Shown here: positions 9,272 through 17,947 of the stretch, one piece after another
Numbering within the stretch: position 1 is the first letter of the stretch
How the letters are laid out: each line of letters begins with the position of its first letter
Source: Dyadobacter frigoris
GTDB taxonomy: Bacteria; Bacteroidota; Bacteroidia; Cytophagales; Spirosomataceae
Length of the DNA stretch: 64,000 bases
Reading direction: 5' to 3'
Assembly: GCF_005280585.1 (NCBI RefSeq)
Contig: NZ_SZVO01000010.1
Location: forward strand, 186,001-250,000
Position numbers and translations under genes: made by a program
The notes under the pieces: model-generated
The model's database searches: none
The model's input: the letters and a program-made list of their open reading frames with translations, nothing else
What the model was told of the DNA's origin: nothing

Positions 9272-10537
9272 TCATTTGAAAGAAACTGTCATCTGATGTC
9301 CATTTTCATAAGAATATCCTATAGACAAATCGTACAGATTTGCTATCGCCTTAACAATGGCCAAACCTAAACCGGTGGAGTTTTTCTCATTTGTCTTTTT
9401 GTGAAACCTTTTGAAAATATATTCCTGGTTCAAAGGCACTTCACTTCCCGAATTGTGAATAGTGAAGGAAGATGGATTTATAATTATTCGTACAAATCCA
9501 TTTGGAATGTTATGAACAATGGCGTTTTTGATAAAATTGGTGATCAGAATTTCGGCCAGATTTTTATTCATTTCAACCAACAACTGACCATTTTCCCGAA
9601 ACGAAAATGAGACGTTTTTATAGTCGGCAAAATCTGTAAATTCCTCGATGATGGTTTTGAAAACAGAATTGATATTAACCTGTTCATTATCCTGAAATTG
9701 TTTATTTTCAATTTTTGACAATAATAATAACGACTTATTAAGCTTCGTTAGTCTCTCCAAAGTCTGGATAACCTGGCCAATCGCAATAAGATTTGTTTCG
9801 GTTTGATCTTCTTTTTCCGCAAGCAATTCTAACTTATTAATACTGATTGCAAGAGGCGTTTGTAATTCGTGGGATGCATTTTCAATAAAATGCTTTTGTC
9901 CGTTATAAGCTTCCAAAGAACGGTTAATCAGCAACCCAACCGCTTCATTTAGTTCCTTAAATTCTTTCACCTCCGTTTCTGCTGGTGTTATTACAGGATC
10001 TTTCCCAAGTTTGAATTGTTTCAACTGTTCAAGCAAAAGATAGAACGGCTTCCAGGTTTTTTTTAACAAAAAATTATTGACAATAATAATACTTGTTATT
10101 AAGGCGACATAAAGCCAGATCAGAGAATAAAATAAATCCTCGATTAGGTCATCTTCCTCCACCATCGACGAAATTACCTTCAATTCATAATAACGGTTAT
10201 TGAGTCTGAAAGCGGAAGTAAGCATACGAACCGGTTCAAAATCCTCTTCGTTCAGCATGTACATAAGTGTGTCCATGTGAATATCTTTTTGCGGTAACGC
10301 CAGGGTTTCCGGAATTTCCCTGATTTCATAATTACTTTCTGCAAACTCGTTCCGCGTCAAAATTGTAGAATCTTCCTGTGCCTTCTTGATAATTAACAGT
10401 TTGTAATTGTCCAGCCCATCATCCAGACTATCATATACTTCATCAAGCATATTGATATAAAAAATTGCCGCCCAAACGCTTATAATTACAAACAGCGTTA
10501 TAGAAAGATATTTTAGTGTGTGGTTGAGCAGTTTCAT
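9272..10537 (-). CDS. Sensor histidine kinase (pair 1)
   Basis: A 421-residue inner-membrane histidine kinase. Transmembrane helix 1 is near residues 11-29, a periplasmic sensor loop spans about 30-135, and helix 2 is near 136-158. The H-box HELQTPLAISINKL has the phospho-acceptor His223. The ATPase domain has an N-box (NFIKNAIVHN) and a G-box (STGLGLAIVKAI). No clear HAMP sequence is visible. Its ATG overlaps the response regulator stop (ATGA, 10534-10537), so translation is coupled. The placement next to, and divergent from, a metal efflux operon suggests it senses metal or envelope stress, as CusS does. That role is inferred. Confidence 0.9.
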   Translation of the reverse strand: MKLLNHTLKYLSITLFVIISVWAAIFYINMLDEVYDSLDDGLDNYKLLIIKKAQEDSTILTRNEFAESNYEIREIPETLALPQKDIHMDTLMYMLNEEDFEPVRMLTSAFRLNNRYYELKVISSMVEEDDLIEDLFYSLIWLYVALITSIIIVNNFLLKKTWKPFYLLLEQLKQFKLGKDPVITPAETEVKEFKELNEAVGLLINRSLEAYNGQKHFIENASHELQTPLAISINKLELLAEKEDQTETNLIAIGQVIQTLERLTKLNKSLLLLSKIENKQFQDNEQVNINSVFKTIIEEFTDFADYKNVSFSFRENGQLLVEMNKNLAEILITNFIKNAIVHNIPNGFVRIIINPSSFTIHNSGSEVPLNQEYIFKRFHKKTNEKNSTGLGLAIVKAIANLYDLSIGYSYENGHQMTVSFK

Positions 10538-11211
10538 ATTACCATCAGTTTATAACCCAGGCCGTAAACCGCCTGGATTTCCACACCCGCCTGGCTCTCT
10601 TTCAATTTTTTGCGAAGATTTTTTATTTGAGAATAAATAAATTCAAAGTCATCCGCCTCGTCCATATGATCGCCCCAGACGTGCTCAGCCAGCGAGGTTT
10701 TATTGACAAGACGGTTTTTATTAACAATCATATAAGTCAGAATATCAAATTCCTTACGGTTTAAGGCAAGCAATTCATTTTCAATATGAAGTGTCCTGTC
10801 ATCAAGATCCAGTTTCAAATTAGCAAGTTCAACCGTGTTTTTTCCTCCAAAAGATTTCCTCCTTAGTACTGATTTAATTCTTGCATTCAACTCTGCGATG
10901 TGGAAAGGTTTAGTCAAATAATCATCCGCACCAAGTTCAAGACCAGCCAATTTATCATCCAGGGAATCTTTTGCTGAAATAATAATGACATTATCGGATT
11001 TATCAAGATCTTTCAACTCCTGAAGAATGTCCAGTCCGCTGCCGCCAGGAATCATTATGTCAAGTAATATACAATCGTAGTTAAAAGAAATAATCTTATT
11101 CAGCGCACTAGTATAGTCGCTGGCGGTTTCAACAAGAAAATTTTCCTTTTCCAGCGACTCCCGTATTACTTCCTGTAATTCTGGTTCGTCTTCAATTATC
11201 AGTATTTTCAT
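10534..11211 (-). CDS. OmpR-family response regulator (pair 1)
   Basis: A 225-residue response regulator. The receiver domain carries acidic residues Glu8/Asp9, phospho-acceptor Asp51 in LLDIMIPGGSGLD, ISAKDS with the signalling Ser, and the conserved Lys in YLTKPFH. The C-terminal winged-helix domain (about 130-225) has the OmpR-type ending VEIQAVYGLGYKL. The frame is open back to a TTG at 11220, but the ATG at 11211 gives the normal start MKILIIEDEPE. It is about 460 bases from, and divergent to, the efflux operon at 11671, which is its most likely target. Confidence 0.93.
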   Translation of the reverse strand: MKILIIEDEPELQEVIRESLEKENFLVETASDYTSALNKIISFNYDCILLDIMIPGGSGLDILQELKDLDKSDNVIIISAKDSLDDKLAGLELGADDYLTKPFHIAELNARIKSVLRRKSFGGKNTVELANLKLDLDDRTLHIENELLALNRKEFDILTYMIVNKNRLVNKTSLAEHVWGDHMDEADDFEFIYSQIKNLRKKLKESQAGVEIQAVYGLGYKLMVI

Positions 11212-11670
11212 AGGAAACAAAGGTCAACAACAAAACTGGAAAGAAACGGGAATTTGTTCAATGATAGAATTTTGAATGAGTGAATGAGTGAATGGGGTTT
11301 TAGAAATTTCCGGATCAACTAGTCATTATAGTGGATTAAAATTGTGCCTATTTTATTACATTTTCGACTATGATTGAGTCAGCAGTATTTGAACTCTTAG
11401 TTTTAATTAAAGTCGATAAACATCTTTTCTCACACCCATTTTTAAATTAACGATGTTAGATAACCGTTAAAATCAACGCCAGGGCCAATTTTACAAATTT
11501 TGGTCAACATTTTATTCGATGCATGTTCTTATTAATGGGCTATACAATTTACTCTTCTTTCAAACGGACAATTGCTGAAAGATTTCAACGTAACCACCTA
11601 ATTAATAAAGTACACTTAAACTATGAAATAATTTTCTATTTTAGGTTCAGATTAACTATCTCACCTTGAT
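11212..11670 (+). promoter_or_regulatory. Divergent intergenic region between regulator pair 1 and the efflux operon
   Basis: This 459-base AT-rich stretch must hold the promoters for the response regulator on the minus strand and the efflux operon on the plus strand. It contains a short GAATGA tandem repeat (11273-11296). I could not find a convincing TAnnTTTG element at suitable spacing or a direct repeat that would mark the regulator site. A 48-codon frame at 11523-11669 looks accidental. Confidence 0.45.
11273..11296. repeat. Three tandem copies of an 8-mer (TGAATGAG)
   Basis: The unit TGAATGAG is repeated twice exactly and once as TGAATGGG. The string GAATGAGTGAATG recurs in the gap at 59500-59557, so the pattern is dispersed and not unique to this promoter region. 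Confidence 0.8.
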
Positions 11671-12939
11671 ATGAAGCATACATTACTATTACTAGGTTTA
11701 AACCTGATTTCCATTCTTCCCTGCCGCGGGCAGGATACATTAAGGCTAACACTGGAACAGGCCCAGGAGCGGTTTGTACAAAAAAACTTTGCGCTGATCG
11801 CCCAAAAATTCAATGTCAACATTGCCGAGGCTGGGGTCGAGCAGGCCAAACTGTGGTACAATCCAAATCTGTTTGTAGAGACAAACCTTTACAATGGTTA
11901 CACCCACAAATTTTTACCTTACGGCAAGCAGGAAGATTTAATTAACCCAACCGGCGGCGTTATTAATTTACAGCTTCAACAGGTTTTAAGTCTGACGGGA
12001 AGCCGAAGCAAACTGGTTAAACTCGCCCAATCCAATGTTGCTCTACAGCAGTCCGCTTTTCAGGATGTGATGCGAAATGCGCGTTACACCTTATCGCGGA
12101 CTTTCGGTAATCTTGTCAATGAGCAAGCCAAACTACGGATGCTTAATGAAGAGCGTACGCGTTTGGAAAATCTTCTGGAAGCTTTTCGTGCACAGCTGAA
12201 ACTGGGTGTTATCGCACCTTATGAAGTGACGCGACTTGAACTCGAACAAAAGAATTTCGAGCGGGATCTTGCCGGTCTCAACGTCCGGATTTCCCAGGAC
12301 GAATCTATCATGCGGGTGTTATTGTCGGAAAGCGGAACGGTTTATATTGTGCCTACTTCTTCAGCCACAACGAATACCACGCCGGCTTTAATACAGCTTC
12401 TTGATCTTGCTTACGCAAACAGACCCGATTTGCAGGCCGCTCAGTTACAGATTCAATACAACCAAAACAACCTGACTTATCAGAGATCGCTGGCAACGCC
12501 AAATTTGACCATCGGAGCGGATTATCAGCGTGTTGGTTCTGCATTTCCTCATTACGTAGGCGTACAGGCACTTATTGATCTTCCGGTTAGAAATAAAAAT
12601 CAGGGAAATATTCAAAGTGCCAAGGTAGGCATTGATCAATCCAAAACCACTTCTGATTTAGCACATTTGCAGGTTGAACAGGACGTTGTCGCCGCCTCAC
12701 AGCAATATCAGCAAGCACTTATTCAGCAACAGCGGATCTCGCAGGCATATCTTCAAAGCATAGAAGAAATTTCTAAAAATGCGACCGAGGATTATGCAAA
12801 AAGGATTATTGATCTCGTCAGTTTTATAGATAAAATCAGGGCGTACAGGGATGCTCAGGTCAATTTAATTGATCTTCAAAATGATCTTTTCCAGGCACAG
12901 CAACTACTCAATTTTGTCACAAATACAAAAACCTTCTAA
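11671..12939 (+). CDS. TolC/CzcC-like outer membrane efflux protein
   Basis: A 422-residue outer-membrane channel of a tripartite efflux system. The signal peptide (MKHTLLLLGLNLISILPCRGQ) is followed by DTLRLTLEQAQERFVQKNF, the usual start of OEP repeats. Two similar halves of long amphipathic helices follow, rich in Gln, Ala and Leu, with the AY-NRPDLQAAQLQIQYNQNNL segment typical of the second OEP repeat. It is the first gene of the operon and is followed after 12 bases by the membrane fusion protein. It trimerises and would dock on the RND pump to move substrate from the periplasm out of the cell. Confidence 0.92.
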   Translation: MKHTLLLLGLNLISILPCRGQDTLRLTLEQAQERFVQKNFALIAQKFNVNIAEAGVEQAKLWYNPNLFVETNLYNGYTHKFLPYGKQEDLINPTGGVINLQLQQVLSLTGSRSKLVKLAQSNVALQQSAFQDVMRNARYTLSRTFGNLVNEQAKLRMLNEERTRLENLLEAFRAQLKLGVIAPYEVTRLELEQKNFERDLAGLNVRISQDESIMRVLLSESGTVYIVPTSSATTNTTPALIQLLDLAYANRPDLQAAQLQIQYNQNNLTYQRSLATPNLTIGADYQRVGSAFPHYVGVQALIDLPVRNKNQGNIQSAKVGIDQSKTTSDLAHLQVEQDVVAASQQYQQALIQQQRISQAYLQSIEEISKNATEDYAKRIIDLVSFIDKIRAYRDAQVNLIDLQNDLFQAQQLLNFVTNTKTF

Positions 12940-12951
12940 AATTCTCACCTT

Positions 12952-14034
12952 ATGAAAATATTAATAGGATTCGTCCCACTGGCCTTTTTGTGGCTGGCAG
13001 CATGCAACCGTTCTGAAAAACCTAAGGAAGCAGAAACAAAAGATACAGGCTCGACATTCAGAACCGATACCGTAGCATTGAGAAATTTTGAGGAAGAACT
13101 GCAATTCACCGGACAGGTTTCTTTTGACCAGAAAAAAGTGGATAAAGTATTTCCAATCGTAAGCGGAAATGTGCTGGAAGTAAAAGCTGATCTTGGTGCA
13201 TATGTTAAAAAAGGACAAGTTTTGGCTACACTTCAAAGCGGTGATGTGAGTGATTTTCTGAAAGATCAGAATACAGCCAAAGCCAATTTTGATATAGCAA
13301 AAAGAAATGCAGATAATGTAGAACAACTATATAAAACCAAGTTTTCTTCTGAAAACGATTTGGTAAACGCCAGAAAACAACTGGAAATTGCCAGCTCTGA
13401 ATTGGAACGTTCTAACCAGGTTTTGAAACTTTATGGAGGAACCGGCGGACCTGGGAAACAACCGGTTTTCACTGTTAAGGCACCAGAAAATGGTTATGTT
13501 GTTGAAAAAAATGTCAATGCAGATATGCAGATTCGTTCAGACAATTCAGATCCTTTATTTACCATTTCTGATTTAACTGACGTCTGGGTTTTGGTTAATA
13601 TTTATGAATCAGATATTCAGTCAGTAAAACAAGGTGCCCAGGTCAATATCACGACATTGGCTTATCCTGACAAAGTTTTTACAGGGTCCATTTCAAACAT
13701 CAGTCAAGTTATTGATAATGACAGCAAAGTTTTGCAGGCAAGAGTTGTTCTGGCAAATCCGGGTGGACTTCTGAAACCTGATATGTTTTGCAATGTAAAA
13801 CTGCATATTGAAAAGCCGGAGAAATTGCTGGCGGTAAATCCTATTTCGGTAATTTTTAGTCAGGATAGTTATTTTGTGATTAAAGAAGTGAAAGCCGGTG
13901 AGTACAAAACTATCCCGGTTGAAATCCTGAAAAACACTTCCAAATATATGTATGTAAAGGGCGCTTTGCAGCACGGAGATAAAGTGGTCACCGAAGGTGC
14001 GTTAATGTTATTCAGCGAATTAACCAATAATTGA
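12952..14034 (+). CDS. RND efflux membrane fusion lipoprotein (CzcB/CusB-like)
   Basis: A 360-residue periplasmic adaptor. The N terminus MKILIGFVPLAFLWLAAC is a lipoprotein signal with lipobox LAAC, so Cys18 should be lipidated. The biotinyl-lipoyl-like domain has IVSGNVLEVKADLGAYVKKGQ, then a coiled-coil hairpin (about 100-150), the second lipoyl half (VKAPENGYVVEKNV) and a beta-barrel segment (DVWVLVNIYESDI). It joins the outer membrane channel to the pump. The pump gene starts 4 bases after its stop, so these are tightly coupled. No His- or Met-rich metal-binding N-terminal extension is visible. Confidence 0.93.
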   Translation: MKILIGFVPLAFLWLAACNRSEKPKEAETKDTGSTFRTDTVALRNFEEELQFTGQVSFDQKKVDKVFPIVSGNVLEVKADLGAYVKKGQVLATLQSGDVSDFLKDQNTAKANFDIAKRNADNVEQLYKTKFSSENDLVNARKQLEIASSELERSNQVLKLYGGTGGPGKQPVFTVKAPENGYVVEKNVNADMQIRSDNSDPLFTISDLTDVWVLVNIYESDIQSVKQGAQVNITTLAYPDKVFTGSISNISQVIDNDSKVLQARVVLANPGGLLKPDMFCNVKLHIEKPEKLLAVNPISVIFSQDSYFVIKEVKAGEYKTIPVEILKNTSKYMYVKGALQHGDKVVTEGALMLFSELTNN

Positions 14035-14038
14035 TTCT

Positions 14039-17000
14039 ATGGATAAGCTCATAAAAAGTATCATTGGATTTTCGCTTAAAAATAAGGCGATAATCTTTTT
14101 CATAACGCTGCTCGTGGTTGTGGCCGGTGCAGTAAGTTTCTATTTTACACCAGTTGAGGCCTATCCGGATGTAACGAATACGGAAGTTGTTATCATCACG
14201 CAATGGCCCGGAAGAAGTGCCGAAGAAGTGGAGCGTTTCATTTCGGTTCCTATTGAAACAGAGATGAATTCGATCAGTCATAAATCTGCATTGCGTTCCA
14301 TCAATTTGTTTGGATTATCATTTATCAAAATCGTTTTTGAGGATGGGATCGATGGATTTAATGCCAGGATGGAAGCTTCTCAAAAGCTTGCAAACGTAAA
14401 TCTGCCGGATGGTGTTGATGCAGAAATACAACCTCCCGCGGGGCCAACCGGTGAAATCTACCGATACACGCTGGAATCAGAAACGAAAACAAATACAGAA
14501 CTGAAAACTATCCAGGACTGGGTTGTTGAAAAAAGTCTGAAAGCGGTTTCCGGTATTGCAGATGTGGTAAGTTTTGGAGGTCATATCAAAACCTTTGAGG
14601 TAAGTGTAAATCCGAATTTACTTGCCAAATATAATCTGACGGCACTTGATATTTACAGCGCGTTGCAAAGAGCCAATGTGAACGTAGGCGGAGATGTTTT
14701 ACGACAAGGCCAACAGGCTTTCGTTGTTCGTGGAATCGGGATAGTGACAAGTGTTGCAGACATTGAAAAAATCATTGTTAAAAACCTTAACGGTGTTCCG
14801 GTAAGGATGACGAATATTGGTACCGTTCATGAGTCTGCATTACCTCAGTTAGGAATTGTTGGCCGCGACAGCCATGATGACGCCGTGGAAGGAATTGTAT
14901 TGATGAGAAAAGGTGAAAATCCGGGCGAAGTTTTACCGGCATTAAAAGCAAAGGTAGATTATTTGAATAGTATCGTTCTTCCATCCGATGTTAAAATCAA
15001 AGTATTCTACGACCGGACAGAACTGAACAGCCATACGCTAAGGACCGTTGGAGAAAATGTGGCTATGGGGATTACGTTGGTAACGGTGATCCTTTTAATT
15101 TTCCTTGCTGACTGGCGCACAACAGTAACCGTTGCGCTTGTAATTCCATTGGCTTTATTATTCGCCTTCATTTTGATGCGCGCAAAAGGTATGAGTGCAA
15201 ACTTACTTTCTATCGGCGCTATCGACTTTGGGATCATCATTGACGGAGCCGTTGTAATGGTTGAAGGACTCTTCGTAATGCTCGCTCATTGGGCAGAAAC
15301 GGAAGGCATGGAGAAATTTAACAAGCGGGCCAAACTTGGAAAAATTCTCAAAACCGCGGTAGAAATGGGTAAATCCATTTTTGTTTCCAAACTGATCATT
15401 ATCACTGCATTACTGCCAATTTTTTCTTTCCAGAAAGTTGAGGGAAAACTTTTTAGTCCGCTTGCATTTACAATGGGGTTTGCACTTTTGGGAGCTTTGC
15501 TGCTGGCGCTGACTTTTGTTCCGGTGATGAGCAGTATTTTGTTAAATAAAAACGTTCGGGAACGTCATAACCCGATCATTGAATGGCTTAACAGGAATTA
15601 TTCGCCCTTGTTAAACCACGTGATGCTGCATCCAAAAAGAGCTGTCATTACAGCCGTAGCAGCACTTTCTATTGCGATATTTTCTTTCCGCTGGGTAGGT
15701 TCAGAATTCCTTCCGCATTTGAATGAAGGTTCTATTTATGTAAGGGCGAGTATGCCTCTTTCGGTAAGTTTGGAAGACAGCTATCACTACACCAGGAAAT
15801 TCCGGCAGATTTTCGAGCAGTTTCCGGAAGTAAGAGGTGTCATTTCCCAAACCGGAAGACCAAATGACGGAACGGATGCAACAGGTTTTTTCAACCAGGA
15901 GTTTTTTGTTGATTTATTTCCAAAAGAAGAATGGAAACGGGATATTTCCAAGGAAGAACTGATACGTCAGATGCAGGCAAAACTTGCGGTTTATAAGGGA
16001 ATTGATTTTGGCTTTTCCCAGCCGATTTCTGATAATGTGGAAGAAGCAGTTTCGGGTGTTAAGGGTTCTATTGCTGTCAAAATTACCGGAAACGATTTAA
16101 ATCTGCTGGATAAGAAATCCGATGAAGTTTTTGCGCAGCTAAAAACTGTAAGCGGAATTGAAGATCTTGGAATTTTCCGAAATCTCGGTCAGCCGGAACT
16201 CCGAATTACTTTAAATCCCGATAAAATGGCGCAGTATGGCGTGGATGCGGCAGATGCGAATGCAGTAATTGAAATGGCAATTGGTGGTAAAGCTGTTAGC
16301 CAGGTGTATGAAGGTGAACGGAAATTTGATTTACGTTTACGGTATGATCTTCCGTATCGTTCTTCAATCGACCAGATCGGAAATTTGCTTGTCCCGACTT
16401 TAAATGGAGGAAAGATACCGTTGAAAGAAATTTCTGCTATTAAAAATCAGGCAGGTCCCGCATTTATTTACAGAGAAGACAATGCACGTTTTATAGCTGT
16501 GAAATTCTCAGTCCGTGGTCGTGACCTTGGAAGCGCGGTGGATGAGGCGCGCCAGAAGGTTAAAGATCATGTCAAACTCGAAAAAGGCTATGAAATAAAA
16601 TGGAATGGCGAATTTGAAAATCAGGAGCGCGCAGAAAAACAATTAATGATCGTTGTTCCAATTAGTATTTTATTGATATTTTTTATACTTTTCGCATCAT
16701 TCGGAAATACACTGGATTCGGTGCTCGTATTACTAAATGTTCCCTTTGCGTTAATAGGCGGAATTGCAGCTTTACTGATTACAGGTGTCAATTTCAGTAT
16801 TTCAGCAGGCGTGGGTTTCATTGCTTTATTTGGTGTGGCAACGCAGGACGGTGTAATTCTCGTAAATAAGTTTAGACATAACTTACAAGCCGGAATGCCG
16901 TTGGTGGAGGCAATAAAAGACGGAGCAAGATCACGTCTACGACCGGTGATTATGACTGCTTTAATGGCATCACTCGGACTTTTGCCAGCCGCCCTTAGTA

Positions 17001-17149
17001 CAGGAATTGGCTCTGAAACGCAAAAACCTTTGGCCATTGTAGTAATCGGAGGATTGATCACAGCGACCTTATTATCGCTTTTGATACTGCCAACCATTTA
17101 TGAATATATTTACAGCAGCAGAGAAAAACGAAAAAATCTTTTAAAATAA
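14039..17149 (+). CDS. Heavy-metal RND efflux pump, CzcA/CusA family
   Basis: A 1036-residue inner-membrane proton-driven pump with the normal twelve-helix RND plan in two homologous halves. The first helix is at about 13-33, the helix 2-6 bundle at about 335-490 and the second bundle at about 865-1030. The helix-4 motif is DFGIIIDGAVVMVE with Asp396, Asp402 and Glu409. This spacing is that of pumps for divalent cations (Zn, Co, Cd, Ni) and differs from the CusA pattern for Cu(I)/Ag(I). The N-terminal half includes the PDVTNTEVVIITQWPGRSAEEVE signature in the porter domain. It is the third gene of the efflux operon. Confidence 0.94.
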   Translation: MDKLIKSIIGFSLKNKAIIFFITLLVVVAGAVSFYFTPVEAYPDVTNTEVVIITQWPGRSAEEVERFISVPIETEMNSISHKSALRSINLFGLSFIKIVFEDGIDGFNARMEASQKLANVNLPDGVDAEIQPPAGPTGEIYRYTLESETKTNTELKTIQDWVVEKSLKAVSGIADVVSFGGHIKTFEVSVNPNLLAKYNLTALDIYSALQRANVNVGGDVLRQGQQAFVVRGIGIVTSVADIEKIIVKNLNGVPVRMTNIGTVHESALPQLGIVGRDSHDDAVEGIVLMRKGENPGEVLPALKAKVDYLNSIVLPSDVKIKVFYDRTELNSHTLRTVGENVAMGITLVTVILLIFLADWRTTVTVALVIPLALLFAFILMRAKGMSANLLSIGAIDFGIIIDGAVVMVEGLFVMLAHWAETEGMEKFNKRAKLGKILKTAVEMGKSIFVSKLIIITALLPIFSFQKVEGKLFSPLAFTMGFALLGALLLALTFVPVMSSILLNKNVRERHNPIIEWLNRNYSPLLNHVMLHPKRAVITAVAALSIAIFSFRWVGSEFLPHLNEGSIYVRASMPLSVSLEDSYHYTRKFRQIFEQFPEVRGVISQTGRPNDGTDATGFFNQEFFVDLFPKEEWKRDISKEELIRQMQAKLAVYKGIDFGFSQPISDNVEEAVSGVKGSIAVKITGNDLNLLDKKSDEVFAQLKTVSGIEDLGIFRNLGQPELRITLNPDKMAQYGVDAADANAVIEMAIGGKAVSQVYEGERKFDLRLRYDLPYRSSIDQIGNLLVPTLNGGKIPLKEISAIKNQAGPAFIYREDNARFIAVKFSVRGRDLGSAVDEARQKVKDHVKLEKGYEIKWNGEFENQERAEKQLMIVVPISILLIFFILFASFGNTLDSVLVLLNVPFALIGGIAALLITGVNFSISAGVGFIALFGVATQDGVILVNKFRHNLQAGMPLVEAIKDGARSRLRPVIMTALMASLGLLPAALSTGIGSETQKPLAIVVIGGLITATLLSLLILPTIYEYIYSSREKRKNLLK

Positions 17150-17171
17150 TTAAATAGAGGAAGTATCGAGT

Positions 17172-17870
17172 ATGAAAATCAGAAGGCGCAAGGCTGGTTA
17201 CGTTACAGGATTTAAATCCATTTGTCTTTGCTTTTTATTCGTTTTCATTTCATGCACGCTTCGTGCACAGAAAGATACTTCCTCTACTCCAAAAGTAGGG
17301 CTGCTTTTTAATTTTGATTCCCGCAATACCTACATACATAATAAACACTTCAACATTTGGGGACTACGTGCCGGTATGAGTTTTGGAAAAAAATCACACC
17401 GCATAACTTTGGGTTACTACTGGATGGGTTATGACGCATCCAAATCCATTTTACGCTGGCATAAAATGCTGTCTCCAAGAATCAACATGTCTTCCATCAC
17501 CCAGACTGATGTGCAATTTCTTAGTCTGGCTTATTGGTATCCTGTCTTAAAAACGCCAAAATGGACATTATTGGCTCCCGTTGAATTTGGTATTGGAAAA
17601 CAGTCTTCCCATTATAAAGATTTTTTTGAAGACATTTTTATGAGAAGGAAAGAACGGTATTTCCAGCCATTTCAGATTGGTATTTATGCTGAGCACCGGC
17701 TTACGCCCTGGGCTGGACTTTACTTACAGACTGGCTACCGCAATGCTATAAAAAGTGGAAACATTGACCATCATTTCGGCGGCATGTATTACAGTTACGG
17801 ATTGTCATTATATCCTGAAACAATTTACAAAGATTTGAAAAACTGGCGTTTGAAAAGAAAGAAAATATAA
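17172..17870 (+). CDS. Exported protein of unknown function in the efflux operon
   Basis: A 232-residue protein that I do not recognise. After a basic start (MKIRRRKAGY) a hydrophobic stretch, ICLCFLFVFISCTLRAQ, looks like a signal peptide. The rest is rich in Trp, Tyr and Gly in alternating patterns (FNIWGLRAGMSFG, ITLGYYWMGYDAS, GLYLQTGYRNAIKSG), which suggests a small outer-membrane beta-barrel. It begins 22 bases after the pump gene on the same strand and ends at a shared terminator, so it is probably co-transcribed and may assist the efflux system or stabilise the outer membrane. Confidence 0.7.
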   Translation: MKIRRRKAGYVTGFKSICLCFLFVFISCTLRAQKDTSSTPKVGLLFNFDSRNTYIHNKHFNIWGLRAGMSFGKKSHRITLGYYWMGYDASKSILRWHKMLSPRINMSSITQTDVQFLSLAYWYPVLKTPKWTLLAPVEFGIGKQSSHYKDFFEDIFMRRKERYFQPFQIGIYAEHRLTPWAGLYLQTGYRNAIKSGNIDHHFGGMYYSYGLSLYPETIYKDLKNWRLKRKKI

Positions 17871-17885
17871 TCTGTTTCAATAACA

Positions 17886-17916
17886 AAAATAGGCAGCCTT
17901 TATGACTGCCTATTTT
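17886..17916. terminator. Bidirectional terminator between convergent genes
   Basis: A perfect 11-bp stem AAAATAGGCAG / CTGCCTATTTT surrounds a 9-nt loop. It lies between the plus-strand efflux operon and the minus-strand Gly-rich protein gene, with A and T runs on both sides. Confidence 0.9.
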
Positions 17917-17947
17917 ACTTTCAAACTATATAAAAACACATCAACTA

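Noticed and set aside
11523..11669. 48-codon ATG frame upstream of the efflux operon
   Set aside because: The composition is random-looking with many rare patterns, and it runs into the operon start region. Not supported.
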